Made by a program: the position numbers and the translations under genes. This document shows positions 17,501-25,392 of a DNA stretch of 37,248 nt, piece after piece (positions within the stretch are counted from its first letter, which is position 1; every line of letters begins with the position of its first letter). The stretch is from contig JAEDLE010000018.1 of the NCBI GenBank assembly GCA_016295455.1, forward strand, positions 1 through 37,248. Direction: 5' to 3'. This stretch comes from Bacteroidales bacterium. GTDB taxonomy: Bacteria; Bacteroidota; Bacteroidia; Bacteroidales; UBA932. The notes below the pieces were generated by a model. That model did no database searches and was not told the origin of the DNA. It saw nothing but the letters and a program-made list of their open reading frames with translations.

Positions 17501-17774
17501 CGTATCCGAGAGCGATGAACTGGAGCACAGCTCCGGATGGAGCGGAAAGTGTGAAGTATCCGTCAAGGTCCGTGGTGGTACCGACGGTGGAATTGTCTTT
17601 CATCACGACACCTACACCCATTGCAGGCTCGCCGAACTCGTCAATGACCTGGCCCTTGACAGTCACTCTGGCCTGCTGCATCGCTTCTGAAGTTGCCGCA
17701 AATGCCTCTGATGCAGCAGCAGGTGCGAGCGCGAGTAAGGCGCAGAGAAATGCTTTTGCTATGTTATGTTTCAT
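14565..17774 (-). CDS. SusC/RagA-family TonB-dependent glycan transporter
   Basis: A 1069-residue outer-membrane importer. Order of parts: Sec signal (about 1-26), carboxypeptidase-regulatory-like beta-sandwich (about 36-112, VKGQVIDEFGEPAMGVGV), a TonB-box-like stretch (LDQIVVVGYG, about 118-127), plug domain (DLTGSVAIVDA through RAANGVIIITTKSG) and a 22-strand barrel ending in aromatic FMFGAKLSF. VIDGVPMG and VLKDASAAAIYGSRAANG are SusC-type plug signatures. It pairs with SusD immediately downstream and follows the surface lipoprotein gene by 17 bases. Uptake energy would come from a TonB system such as the protein at 21237-21929. A hybrid two-component or sigma/anti-sigma partner was not found beside it, so control is open. 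Confidence 0.97.
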   Translation of the reverse strand: MKHNIAKAFLCALLALAPAAASEAFAATSEAMQQARVTVKGQVIDEFGEPAMGVGVVMKDNSTVGTTTDLDGYFTLSAPSGAVLQFIALGYESLELTVPEGQGTVDLGQVTLKAESTLLDQIVVVGYGSQRKVDLTGSVAIVDADEMKKVSNSNISTMLEGKVAGVHITSDGQPGADPSVRIRGLGSFGDTSPLYVIDGVPMGTSIRDFSPNDIETIQVLKDASAAAIYGSRAANGVIIITTKSGKKNQAMRIDYSGYLGVDRIRKGVYDVMDAAQYGQHMRNLYANSNMDAPLGYIEGSDKYVDPSVVNTDWFDEMFKTGIRQNHNVNLSGGGENNTYNIALDYFSQRGTLQGAGPNYDRYTARVNNTMDVKFLKLRTGITYSHSNQDNMGLSNANEYVQGLYGQQYPVMASALLMPPSVLAYDDSTWCLDGILGSAPSYSYDSYGFGTYYDTVHGDLRMTNPLLTNNLLERNAKVDRIVATATATVDLLGMFGYHNENHSLSYNLNVSYSKTFAKDFTFVPAFIQSNTNYLTKTNETLSQGNRTYTDGLVENYLTYDGKFGRHHLNAVVGQTFENEYFHHLYASGVNMPEPYYLQIGNAETRNAGSYESEHVLASYIGRLNYDFDGKYLLQGTVRRDGSSRLSSDDRWDWFPSFSAGWRIDKENFFNVDSHKISLLKLRASYGVLGNENIGEYQYMDTMMRGNYTYSFGGNKVTGSAISNYVNTAIRWEKKKTLDVGFDYAMFGGRLEINGDWYRSVSEDLLYSVAVPAEAGATNGSVTMNAATMVNTGFELSAGYHNYDNEFKYDITGNLTIPTNKVTSLGVSGEARTDGYCRTVVGSEVGRFYGYVYEGIFQSQEEIDNRVNDLGEHVTQNGAQPGDVIYKDVNNDGSITDADQDFLGSGMPKLQFGLSFRFEYKNFDLNVATFGAAGYKVLDFVDMALRSSYGITNKSTELVNAWTPEHPSTTTPRVYYSSTGSISNDMFSSRYLQNGAYWKISNVELGYNLKDDWFKGIISGVRVYVSGQNLYTLSKYRGYNIDFAGGTFTPGFNYCSYPTPVTFMFGAKLSF

Positions 17775-17791
17775 TTTCTGTTAGCTCTTGA

Positions 17792-19495
17792 TTAATTGTG
17801 AAGCACGAGATAGGACGACTCTGTGACGAGAGCAACCTGAAGTTCCGTTTCAATGGTTATGCCTGTATACTTCTGGGTGTGCTTTTCGCCGTTTGCATAT
17901 ACTACATCGTAAACGACATCGGCAGTAGTGCCGTTGTTCGTTACCGTGATGGTGACGTCCGAATAGTTGAGGTTGAATCTGAAGGTATCGAAGTTCCAGT
18001 CACTTTCGAGAACTGTGCCTTCATATCCCGAGCCCCATCCGAAGTTGTCCATGCGGACGACGGCATATTCCGTAATTCCGTCCAGTTTCCTCAGTATGGT
18101 GCAAGGACTGTGATAGTTCATAAGATTGTCCGAAAGGAGGAAGCACCTGAAGGTAGCCGATCCATTCTCTTCGACGGTGACATTCTCGCTGAAAGTTGCC
18201 CACCATCCATTTGTGAAGTCGAGGCTGCCGACTCCTGCAGTTCCCTTCTTTACGTTCACCTGGAAGGTCGTAGAAACAGGGGTGGTGCCACCCGCATATG
18301 TCACGGTTATATCCTGAGGACCTTCTTCGGATGCCTGTATGTCGCTGATGATCAAGCTTCTATTGTCCATGATGCCAGTTGAACCGTCCATATAGGTCGC
18401 CTCGACTTCAAGGCCGTTGATGTCCGCTTTGTAGGTGGTCTCGTCAAAATACCAGTAAGTCGTGAGGGTCGGGGCGCTGATGATACTCAGACTTTTCACA
18501 GGATTGGTAACCTCGATGGTGTAGTAGCCGTTTACGGATGATCCCCACTCGCCGAGTTTGGTCTTGCTGTATGAATATACGACGGTCTTTGTTCCCACTT
18601 CCGTAAGGTCAGGAACAGAGAGGGTGATGTCATCAAGACCGACTTCCTGGGTGGTTCCGTCTGCGAAAGTGACGGTGGCTACAGCCTCTCCCCAGACGTC
18701 AGTGCCTCCGATCTCGATTGCTGACGGATAACCTCTGGCAACGATTGAAACAGCAGGGAAGTCCTCGAGTTCGGTCACCTTTGACGGAATCAAATAGGCA
18801 TCCTTCATCTCGAACCAGCTGCCGTCACATACAATGAAGGCGTTCACGCTCTCAGTTGCGGAAACACCGTTCTGGTACTCGCAGTTGAGCACGGTCCCGT
18901 CCGGACAGGTCATCTTCACATTGACAAAGAGCACTCCTGTGGAAGAGTGGTCTATGTCCATCTCCACCTTTGCGCCGTCCACGATTTCGCGGAACACACT
19001 CCAGAAATCCTCACCGCCGATTACCTCGGCATAGTCGGTCTTGAGCATGGCGGCGTCATATTTATAGCGCTCGTCGGTACCGGACATCGTTCCATCCCAG
19101 CCGTAGTTGTCGGCGCGGATGACGAAATACTCGGCATATCCATCCGCATCCCTTTCCTTTCCGTTTGCAACGCAGAGGTTCCAGTTGTTCCAATTGTTTG
19201 CCTTGGATGAGTGATTCACGAATTCAAGATGGAGAAGTTTGTTGGACGGAATCTCGAAATAATCGGAGAATGCGGTCCACCATCCTGAACTGCAGTCTTC
19301 TGCACCGGCTATTGCGGTCGAGATGACAACCGTGGTCGTGTCGCCTCTGTCAACCTTGTTATTGGCGATGGCGTCGATCCTGTCCTGCAGGTCATCGGGC
19401 GCATTGATCGAGAACATGTCAATCTCCGAGCAACCCACTGTCGCTATCAGAAAGACAGAGCAGAGGGTGCCCAGCAAGTTAAAGATTCGTTTCAT
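17792..19495 (-). CDS. Surface glycan-binding-type lipoprotein with duplicated domain
   Basis: A 567-residue lipoprotein (ATVGC, Cys22) in the position of a SusE/F-like surface glycan-binding protein. A short N-terminal segment (FSINAPDDLQDRIDAIA) is common in such proteins. Then come a beta-rich domain (about 70-235), two Ig-like modules (about 250-332, with TVTFADGTTQ as in bacterial Ig group 3, and 335-415), and a second copy of the first domain (about 428-567). The copies share GWW.(A/T)FS, an aromatic R.DN.GW segment and a D(G/V)...C/Y-rich end. Tryptophans in each copy could stack on sugars. It is the first gene before SusC, whereas such genes usually follow SusD. The fold assignment is inference. 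Confidence 0.75.
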   Translation of the reverse strand: MKRIFNLLGTLCSVFLIATVGCSEIDMFSINAPDDLQDRIDAIANNKVDRGDTTTVVISTAIAGAEDCSSGWWTAFSDYFEIPSNKLLHLEFVNHSSKANNWNNWNLCVANGKERDADGYAEYFVIRADNYGWDGTMSGTDERYKYDAAMLKTDYAEVIGGEDFWSVFREIVDGAKVEMDIDHSSTGVLFVNVKMTCPDGTVLNCEYQNGVSATESVNAFIVCDGSWFEMKDAYLIPSKVTELEDFPAVSIVARGYPSAIEIGGTDVWGEAVATVTFADGTTQEVGLDDITLSVPDLTEVGTKTVVYSYSKTKLGEWGSSVNGYYTIEVTNPVKSLSIISAPTLTTYWYFDETTYKADINGLEVEATYMDGSTGIMDNRSLIISDIQASEEGPQDITVTYAGGTTPVSTTFQVNVKKGTAGVGSLDFTNGWWATFSENVTVEENGSATFRCFLLSDNLMNYHSPCTILRKLDGITEYAVVRMDNFGWGSGYEGTVLESDWNFDTFRFNLNYSDVTITVTNNGTTADVVYDVVYANGEKHTQKYTGITIETELQVALVTESSYLVLHN

Positions 19496-19804
19496 TGACT
19501 GTTGAATTATTGGTTAATAGTATGATAGTTGTGCTATAAAAATCAAAACAGAATCAATCCCCTGCATATGTGGTCTTTGCAAGGGACGGGCGGAATTAGA
19601 AATAAGTCAGGGCTGATCCGTATCGTGCTTTCATACAAACAAGTGCAACTCGTAATCCCGTGGACTTGACAAGTTATCTACCCGTCTTTGCGGCAAATAT
19701 AAGCTATTTTTCACAGATTTTAGTATTTTTTCAATAATTTCGTTCCCGTACACGGCGTTACGCCGGCTTGAATATATTCATCGGTCCTATCAGAGCAACA
19801 GAAT
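19496..19804. other. 309-bp divergent intergenic region
   Basis: This gap separates the leftward glycan-uptake operon from the rightward symporter gene. It holds one good leftward -7 element (19693-19701), an 11-base interrupted palindrome ACTTG-A-CAAGT (19664-19674) just downstream of it, and a small GGCG-TTA-CGCC hairpin near 19755-19770. I found no convincing rightward promoter and no small gene. Confidence 0.6.
19693..19701 (-). promoter_or_regulatory. -7 element for the SGBP-SusC-SusD-GH43 operon
   Basis: Leftward TATATTTGC is a full match to TAnnTTTG and implies a leader of about 190 nucleotides before the ATG at 19495. No TTTG is seen at the standard spacing, which fits a promoter that needs an activator. 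The palindrome at 19664-19674 lies about 20 bases inside the transcript. Confidence 0.5.
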
Positions 19805-21223
19805 ATGGATGCATTGTTTTCCGCTGACGGTTTTCTCTGCCGTTCCATCACTGCAGTGGGTGACGCCCTTTGGGCTTATTTCCTCATAGCCATACTCATA
19901 ATATGTGCACTATGGTTCACTTTCAGGTCCCGCGGGGTCCAATTCCGCATGTTCGGGGAAATGTTCAGGCTTCTCGGGGATTCGGGGAAGAAGGAAGCCG
20001 GGAAGAAACAGGTTTCATCCTTCCAGGCCTTCGCCGTGTCCGTGGCGACCCGGGTCGGGACCGGAAACCTCGCCGGTGTCGCGACGGCAATCGCCGTGGG
20101 AGGTCCCGGAGCCGTATTCTGGATGTGGATCATAGCCCTGCTCGGATCCGCCACCGCCTTCGTGGAATCCACCCTGGCCCAGCTCTTCAAGAAAAAGGCC
20201 GACGATTCCTATATCGGAGGCCCGGCCTACTACATAAGTCAGGGCCTCAAGAAGCCTTGGCTGTCAGTCCTCTTTGCGGTTCTCATTTCCATAACCTTCG
20301 GACTTTCATACAATTCCATCCAGAGCAACACTATCTGCGACGCGATGCAGGTGGCTTTCGGAGCTGATCCGCACCTGGTCGGAGTGCTGCTGTGCATACT
20401 GTCCCTCACCGTCATATTCGGGGGCATACACCGAATTGCGAAGGTCAGCAGCGTAATCGTCCCGGTCATGGCCCTAGGCTATCTCGCCCTTGCGCTGTAC
20501 GTCGTCATATCCCATGCGGATATGATTCCGCAGGTCGTGTCCCTGATAGTGAAGGATGCCTTCGGCATCACCCAGATAGCCGGTGGAGGTCTGGGCGCGA
20601 CGGTGATGAACGGCATAAAGAGGGGACTCTTTTCGAACGAGGCGGGCGAAGGCTCGGCTCCGAACGTCGCAGCTACCGCCAGCACCAGCCATCCCGTGAA
20701 ACAGGGACTCATACAGGCTCTGGGCGTGTTCACAGACACCCTCCTGGTCTGCAGCTGCACCGCCTTCATCATCCTTTTCAGCGGCATCGACACCAATTCC
20801 GGGCTGAACGGAATTGCCCTGACTCAGGCGGCACTTGAAGCTGAAATCGGCATCTTCGGAAAGAACTTCATCGCCGTCGCCATATTGCTTTTCGCCTATA
20901 GCAGCATAATCGGCAACTATTATTATGGCGAAGTGAACATCCGTTTCCTGACCTCGAACAAGGCGGTGCTGAACATATACCGCATTCTTTCCGGAGGTGT
21001 GATGGTGCTTTTCGGCGCCTTTGCAAGCCTGGACCTGGTCTGGAGTCTGGGCGACCTGTTCATGGCCCTGCTCACCGCCTGCAACCTTTTCGCCATAATC
21101 CAGCTTTCCGGCCTGGTCTTCAGGCTGCTTGAGGACTACATGAAACAGAAGAAAGACGGAATCAAGGATCCCGTCTTTCATAAGAGTCAGATGCCCGATG
21201 CAGATATCGACTGCTGGGACTGA
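19805..21223 (+). CDS. AGCS-family sodium/alanine (amino acid) symporter
   Basis: A 472-residue inner-membrane protein of the alanine/glycine:cation symporter family, importing small amino acids with Na+. About 10-11 membrane helices are apparent. The family signature lies near residues 78-100 (VSVATRVGTGNLAGVATAIA), followed by GGPGAVFWMW and the GGPAYYIS motif. A second conserved block, KRGLFSNEAGEGSAPNVAAT (near 275), is typical. Length is normal. It is divergent from the glycan operon and converges on tonB with a 13-base gap. No operon partner. Substrate among alanine, glycine, serine or glutamine is not resolvable. Confidence 0.93.
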   Translation: MDALFSADGFLCRSITAVGDALWAYFLIAILIICALWFTFRSRGVQFRMFGEMFRLLGDSGKKEAGKKQVSSFQAFAVSVATRVGTGNLAGVATAIAVGGPGAVFWMWIIALLGSATAFVESTLAQLFKKKADDSYIGGPAYYISQGLKKPWLSVLFAVLISITFGLSYNSIQSNTICDAMQVAFGADPHLVGVLLCILSLTVIFGGIHRIAKVSSVIVPVMALGYLALALYVVISHADMIPQVVSLIVKDAFGITQIAGGGLGATVMNGIKRGLFSNEAGEGSAPNVAATASTSHPVKQGLIQALGVFTDTLLVCSCTAFIILFSGIDTNSGLNGIALTQAALEAEIGIFGKNFIAVAILLFAYSSIIGNYYYGEVNIRFLTSNKAVLNIYRILSGGVMVLFGAFASLDLVWSLGDLFMALLTACNLFAIIQLSGLVFRLLEDYMKQKKDGIKDPVFHKSQMPDADIDCWD

Positions 21224-21236
21224 TATGTGTTTGGGT

Positions 21237-21929
21237 TTATCGGAGCTGGAAGATCACAGGGAAGGTGTAGGTAACCTTCACGGCGCGGTCTCTCTGCTTG
21301 CCCGGCTTCCACTTAGGTGACATTGACACGACCCTGACGGCCTCCTTGTCGAGAGCCGGGTCAACACCGCGGAGCACCTTCACGTTGGAAACGGTACCGT
21401 CGGCATTCACTGTGAACTGGAGGGTTACACGACCCTGCACGCCGTTCTCCTTTGCGATCTCAGGATAAACGAGCTTTGAGTTCACCCACTTTGAGAACTG
21501 GTTAGCGTCACCGCCCTGGAAAGAAGGCTTCTCCTCCACGAGCTGGAAAGGAATGGCTTCCTCTTCCACGGTCTCTTCCTCGACCTCCTCCACATAGTCC
21601 ATGATCTCAACTGCGAGGTCATCGCTGTCCTCGAGGTTCTGGAACATGCTGTCGTCAACCTCGATGTCATCGTCCACGATGTCGATGTTGTCGGAAAGGA
21701 TAGGAATCTTCGGAGCTGCCTCAGGTGGTGGAGGGGTCTCCTGGGTGATAGGAACCATATCCTCGACCTCGACGATGGTCTCGTCTGCCTCGAGGACTGC
21801 GGTCTTCTTCTCCTTTGAGGTGTACTCGAATGCGCCGAGCACGATGAGGAGAGCGACTACGAAGCCGACTTCAGTAAAAAGGAACCTTTTGTTTTCAAGG
21901 CTGGCCTTTTCGGATTTCTTGATCTCCAT
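21237..21929 (-). CDS. TonB-family energy transducer
   Basis: A 230-residue TonB-like protein that carries proton-motive energy from ExbB/ExbD to outer-membrane transporters. There is a short cytoplasmic lead, one membrane helix (about 17-34), an acidic periplasmic linker with a short proline run (TPPPPEAAP near 66-76) followed by several Asp/Glu-rich stretches, and the TonB C-terminal domain (about 135-230: FQGGDANQFSKWV, YPEIAKENGVQGRVTLQF, PKWKPGKQRDRAV). The linker is acidic rather than the usual Lys/Pro-rich spacer. No exbB or exbD gene is adjacent. It has its own strong promoter and is a plausible partner for the SusC protein, but a cell of this type usually has several TonBs. Confidence 0.92.
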   Translation of the reverse strand: MEIKKSEKASLENKRFLFTEVGFVVALLIVLGAFEYTSKEKKTAVLEADETIVEVEDMVPITQETPPPPEAAPKIPILSDNIDIVDDDIEVDDSMFQNLEDSDDLAVEIMDYVEEVEEETVEEEAIPFQLVEEKPSFQGGDANQFSKWVNSKLVYPEIAKENGVQGRVTLQFTVNADGTVSNVKVLRGVDPALDKEAVRVVSMSPKWKPGKQRDRAVKVTYTFPVIFQLR

Positions 21930-22015
21930 ATTGCAAATCTTTAATTGTTGTTGATTCTGTTTCCAAGCCGGGGAAAGGAGTCTCCCAAAAAGAGAACCTT
22001 ACTTTATCCGACGAT

Positions 22016-22047
22016 GCAAAAATAGATATGAAAACCGGCCTTTCAAA
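22016..22047 (-). promoter_or_regulatory. Promoter of tonB
   Basis: Leftward TTTG (22047-22044), 19-base spacer and TATTTTTGC (22024-22016), a full match to the Bacteroidota consensus. The predicted leader is roughly 80 nucleotides. Confidence 0.8.
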
Positions 22048-22159
22048 ATATTCCGGCCTTAATAATCTCTCGCGAAGGTTTTGCAGACTATTGAAAATCA
22101 ACTACTTACAAAACGATAAAAATATAGCTTTCTCTCGCGTTTTGTTAATATGCTGACAA

Positions 22160-23554
22160 TCAGCCGTTTAGTAATTGAAGAAAAATCTCCCCGTCCGGGG
22201 CCCCAGCCTTGGCTATTCTGCCCTTCAGCCTGTAGATGCGGTTGTACACGACGGACTTCTCCATTCCCAGCAGGGTGGACATCGCTGTGCTCGAGAGACC
22301 TGAGGCGGCGAACACGAAAAGCTTCACGTCCTCATCCTTGAGGCGGGGCACCTGCTCCCTGAACTTGCGTACCACTCCGTCGTGGCCCAGGTTGAGGTTG
22401 TCCTCGAGTTCCTGGAGGGTCTTGGGATTCTCCCTCAGGCCGCTGATTACGGACTTGACTTCGCTCAGGACCTTCGGCTGCAGATTGTCCGTGCCTTCAT
22501 ATATATAATAGTTCTCGCATAGCCTCTCCAGAACGTCGGTTCTCGAGGACTTCTTCAGCCTGCCCTTGAGTTCCTCGGCAAGGTTCATGTATCGCTCCGT
22601 CTCCTGCCTCTCCTTCTCGAGTTCCCGCTCCGCCGCAATCTTCTGCGCGCGGAAGTAACCCGAAACCGCGAAAGCCGCGGCCATCAGGACCGCAATCAGG
22701 AAGAGGGTCCTCATTCCCGACGCCTGTGCCCTGGCCTTAGCCAGGTCGTTCTGGCGGCTGATGTATTCGCCCTGCAGTATCATCACCGAGTCCCTTACAT
22801 CCCTGCCTCCTTCACTTCCTGAGACGACTTCCTCCAGGGCGCCGAGAGCCCTGCCGCAGTCGCCCTCCCTCTTGGCGATCTGGTATTCCCTGAACCTGAG
22901 GACCGCAAGTTCTTCCGGCGAAGAAACATCGGCGGCAGCGGCATCCAGCCAGTACCTGGCCTTCTGCCGGTCACCCAGCAGCGACCAGGCATAAGCCATC
23001 AGCCCTTTCTCGCTGCCGGACAGGGGGCATCTGAGTTCATCCCTCACCCTGATGAGCATATTCACCGCACGGGAGGGTTCCTGCGGATCTTTCTCGAGGC
23101 ACACGTTGGCATATGCGCTCAAGGCATATGCCTCCATGATGGTGTCCGCCGCCGCCCTTGCGCCGTGCACGACCGTCTTCAGCGCCTGTTCTGCCTGAAC
23201 GAGGTCTCCTATTCCGGAATATGCCAGTCCGGTCTCATAGAGGGACTGCCTCGCGTTGGCCTCCTTGCCCACGCTGCCATATTCCCTGGTCGATGCGATG
23301 AGGCAGGAGATGGCGTCCGGATGGTTCCCGACAGCCTCCAGGCAACGTCCCAGCAGCCTGTGCAGTTCCGCGCTGAGCAGGGTGTCATTCCCGACCAGCT
23401 TCTCCGCCTCCCTGAGGGTTATCATCGCCTGTGCATAATCCTTTCCGGAAAGCTGTTCCCTTCCGGTAGCGACAAGTTCCTCCGCGTCCTGCCTTCCTGT
23501 GCAGGATATGGCCACAAGCAGGGCCAGAATGATTCCCGTAATCTTTCCTTTCAT
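22160..23554 (-). CDS. Membrane-spanning TPR regulator with C-terminal HTH
   Basis: A 464-residue protein starting at the ATG at 23554, chosen because GAGGA sits just before it and a signal or anchor segment begins there (IILALLVAISC). An upstream ATG at 23623 would add 23 residues. Order: lipoprotein-like or uncleaved N-terminal anchor, periplasmic TPR-type helices (about 25-245), one membrane helix (about 281-300), a charged coiled coil (AERELEKERQETERYMN), and a cytoplasmic end with a helix-turn-helix-like segment (about 412-452: LSSTAMSTLLGMEKSVVYNR). Bacteroidota have many TPR-TM-HTH proteins thought to sense envelope signals and act on DNA directly. Target unknown. It is divergent from the GH42-like/metX operon. 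Confidence 0.75.
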   Translation of the reverse strand: MKGKITGIILALLVAISCTGRQDAEELVATGREQLSGKDYAQAMITLREAEKLVGNDTLLSAELHRLLGRCLEAVGNHPDAISCLIASTREYGSVGKEANARQSLYETGLAYSGIGDLVQAEQALKTVVHGARAAADTIMEAYALSAYANVCLEKDPQEPSRAVNMLIRVRDELRCPLSGSEKGLMAYAWSLLGDRQKARYWLDAAAADVSSPEELAVLRFREYQIAKREGDCGRALGALEEVVSGSEGGRDVRDSVMILQGEYISRQNDLAKARAQASGMRTLFLIAVLMAAAFAVSGYFRAQKIAAERELEKERQETERYMNLAEELKGRLKKSSRTDVLERLCENYYIYEGTDNLQPKVLSEVKSVISGLRENPKTLQELEDNLNLGHDGVVRKFREQVPRLKDEDVKLFVFAASGLSSTAMSTLLGMEKSVVYNRIYRLKGRIAKAGAPDGEIFLQLLNG

Positions 23555-23716
23555 CGTTCCTCGGCTTCGTTCACACAAGTTCCGCAAGTTAGCAATTTTC
23601 AGAATAACGGCATAATAATTCATGGTCTGCGAATGCCCTCCGATACTCCGGTCCGGACCTGATTAAAATTTTAATAAACCTGAGGTTCCAATTAAAAGTT
23701 TTAAAAGGATTTTTCC

Positions 23717-23725
23717 TATTTTTGC
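23717..23725 (+). promoter_or_regulatory. -7 element for the GH42-like/metX operon
   Basis: TATTTTTGC is a full match to TAnnTTTG, 34 bases before the ATG at 23760. The upstream stretch is very A/T-rich (AAAATTTTAAT, AAAAGTTTTAAAA), but no clean TTTG stands 19 bases away. Confidence 0.6.
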
Positions 23726-23759
23726 AATTTGAAGAAATAGGGTTTCTTCAGAACACAGA

Positions 23760-25391
23760 ATGGTGCAGATCGGAGCGTTGCTCAACATAGATCCCGGACA
23801 GAGCCGGGACAAGATTGCAAGGTCGTTCGACACGATGCGTACCTGCGGGTTCCGCTCGTGCCGGATGATAGTCGATCCTGCCTATGGCGACGGCATATTC
23901 GACCTCTATGACTGTGCCTTCGGCTGTGCCTCGGAAAGGGATATGGACATTGTGGTCACGCTCAGGGGTGAAGAGGAGTTCTGCATCAGGGCGGTATCCC
24001 GTTACCGGGGCAGAAGGAACCTGAAAGCCTGGGACCTGACCGAGGGCACTCCGGAACTTGCCGCGAGGGTCAGGGAAGCCGACCCGGGGCACGAACTGAT
24101 AGACAAGGGGGTGACCCTGCTTCCGGGCATAGACTTCGGCGGATATGACCGCCGGCGCTGGACCGTGCTTGCGTCCGCAAAATGCGACATCGCCCGTTCA
24201 GCCCACAGGGGCGGCCCGTTCTGGGTGACGGGACTCCAGGGAGGAGGCAACCTGTTCAGCGGGAGCCGCAGCTTCAGCCCTATGCCGGGGGAGATAGCCC
24301 AGTGGCTCTGGACAGCGGTAGCGAGCGGTGCCGAGGGCGTGTTCATCCAGTCCGTCAATTCCAAGAAGGACGGCAAGGGCGCTGGCGAGATGAGCCTGCT
24401 GAACATGCAGGGCGGAAAAACCTGCCGTTCCGAGGCCGTGAGGGAGATAATAGACGTGCTGGACGCCAATGAGGAGCTTTTCAGCAAGGCCAGGCCGGTG
24501 TTCTCTCCCGTGACGATGATATATACCGGGGAAAGCCTGGCCGCAGAAGCGCTGTTCCACAGGGACGACCTTGCGGACGCGGACTACGAAGTGAGACAGA
24601 AAGGCGGCACGATGAAGGATGCCGTCGCCATATACCAGGTGCTGATGGAAAGGGGCATAAGGCCCGATTTCCGTGAGATATCCGAATATGACTGGGAGGC
24701 TTCCGGAAAGGGGCGCTGCGTCGTCTTCGCCGGACAGCTGGCCGTGCATACGAAATATTACCCCATGATACGAGCCTTCGTGAAGAGCGGGGGAAAGGTC
24801 ATCATAGAGGGAATGAGCTTCTGCTACGACGAGCATATGAACTCCGTGTTCAGCTCCGACTTCCCGCTCAGGGACGTGTTCGGAGGCTATGTCGAGGAAT
24901 ACTGCTGCAGACCGGGCAACTACCGTCTGCGCATCGGGGGGAAGCGTTACTGGGTGCACCTCTTCGACGGCATAATACACAATGAGGCCTCGGGAGAATC
25001 GCTCAGGATACTGCGCAACCGCTACGGACGCGGCAGCGTGACCTGGATACCGTCCGTCATAGGAATGGGAGCCCAGCGCGCCGGCCACAGGAGCCGCATA
25101 TCCCGCTTCTTCAAGAAGGAGCTGCGCGACATCGTCAAGGATATGCCCATCAGCTTCCGCAGGCGTTATTCGGGAATATGCTGCCATATGCTCGAGACCG
25201 ACAGCCAGTACGTGACCATAGTCACCAGCAGCAAGAAGCACCGAAGGAGAGTGGCGTTCAGGACTGACATGAGGGTGGAACGCAGGCTTTATTACAACAA
25301 TGTGAACGACAAGGTCGGCAAGGCCCGCAACCATAAGGTGAAGGTGCACGCGGGACAGACGGTCGTGGCGCTATGGAACAAGAACCACTGA
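23760..25391 (+). CDS. GH42-like protein, probably catalytically inactive
   Basis: A 543-residue protein with the general build of GH42 beta-galactosidases. It has a shortened TIM-barrel part (about 1-245) and the trimerisation, amidotransferase-like domain (about 250-375; AFVKSGGKVIIEG, PLRDVFGGYVEEY), then a basic C-terminal part. Homologues that I recall read W..QNEP at the acid/base and FWVTELQGG at the nucleophile. Here these are AWDLTEGTP (Gly96 at the Glu position, with Glu95 one place early) and FWVTGLQGG (Gly158). Both catalytic glutamates seem lost, and the barrel is about 100 residues short. No signal peptide, so cytoplasmic. It stops one base before metX and should be co-transcribed. 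A binding or scaffold role is speculation. Confidence 0.65.
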   Translation: MVQIGALLNIDPGQSRDKIARSFDTMRTCGFRSCRMIVDPAYGDGIFDLYDCAFGCASERDMDIVVTLRGEEEFCIRAVSRYRGRRNLKAWDLTEGTPELAARVREADPGHELIDKGVTLLPGIDFGGYDRRRWTVLASAKCDIARSAHRGGPFWVTGLQGGGNLFSGSRSFSPMPGEIAQWLWTAVASGAEGVFIQSVNSKKDGKGAGEMSLLNMQGGKTCRSEAVREIIDVLDANEELFSKARPVFSPVTMIYTGESLAAEALFHRDDLADADYEVRQKGGTMKDAVAIYQVLMERGIRPDFREISEYDWEASGKGRCVVFAGQLAVHTKYYPMIRAFVKSGGKVIIEGMSFCYDEHMNSVFSSDFPLRDVFGGYVEEYCCRPGNYRLRIGGKRYWVHLFDGIIHNEASGESLRILRNRYGRGSVTWIPSVIGMGAQRAGHRSRISRFFKKELRDIVKDMPISFRRRYSGICCHMLETDSQYVTIVTSSKKHRRRVAFRTDMRVERRLYYNNVNDKVGKARNHKVKVHAGQTVVALWNKNH

Positions 25392-25392
25392 A

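Noticed and set aside
22108..22145. Inverted repeat ACAAAACG / CGTTTTGT as a terminator for the TPR regulator
   Set aside because: The loop is 22 bases and no T tract follows on the leftward strand, so it is a weak candidate at best.
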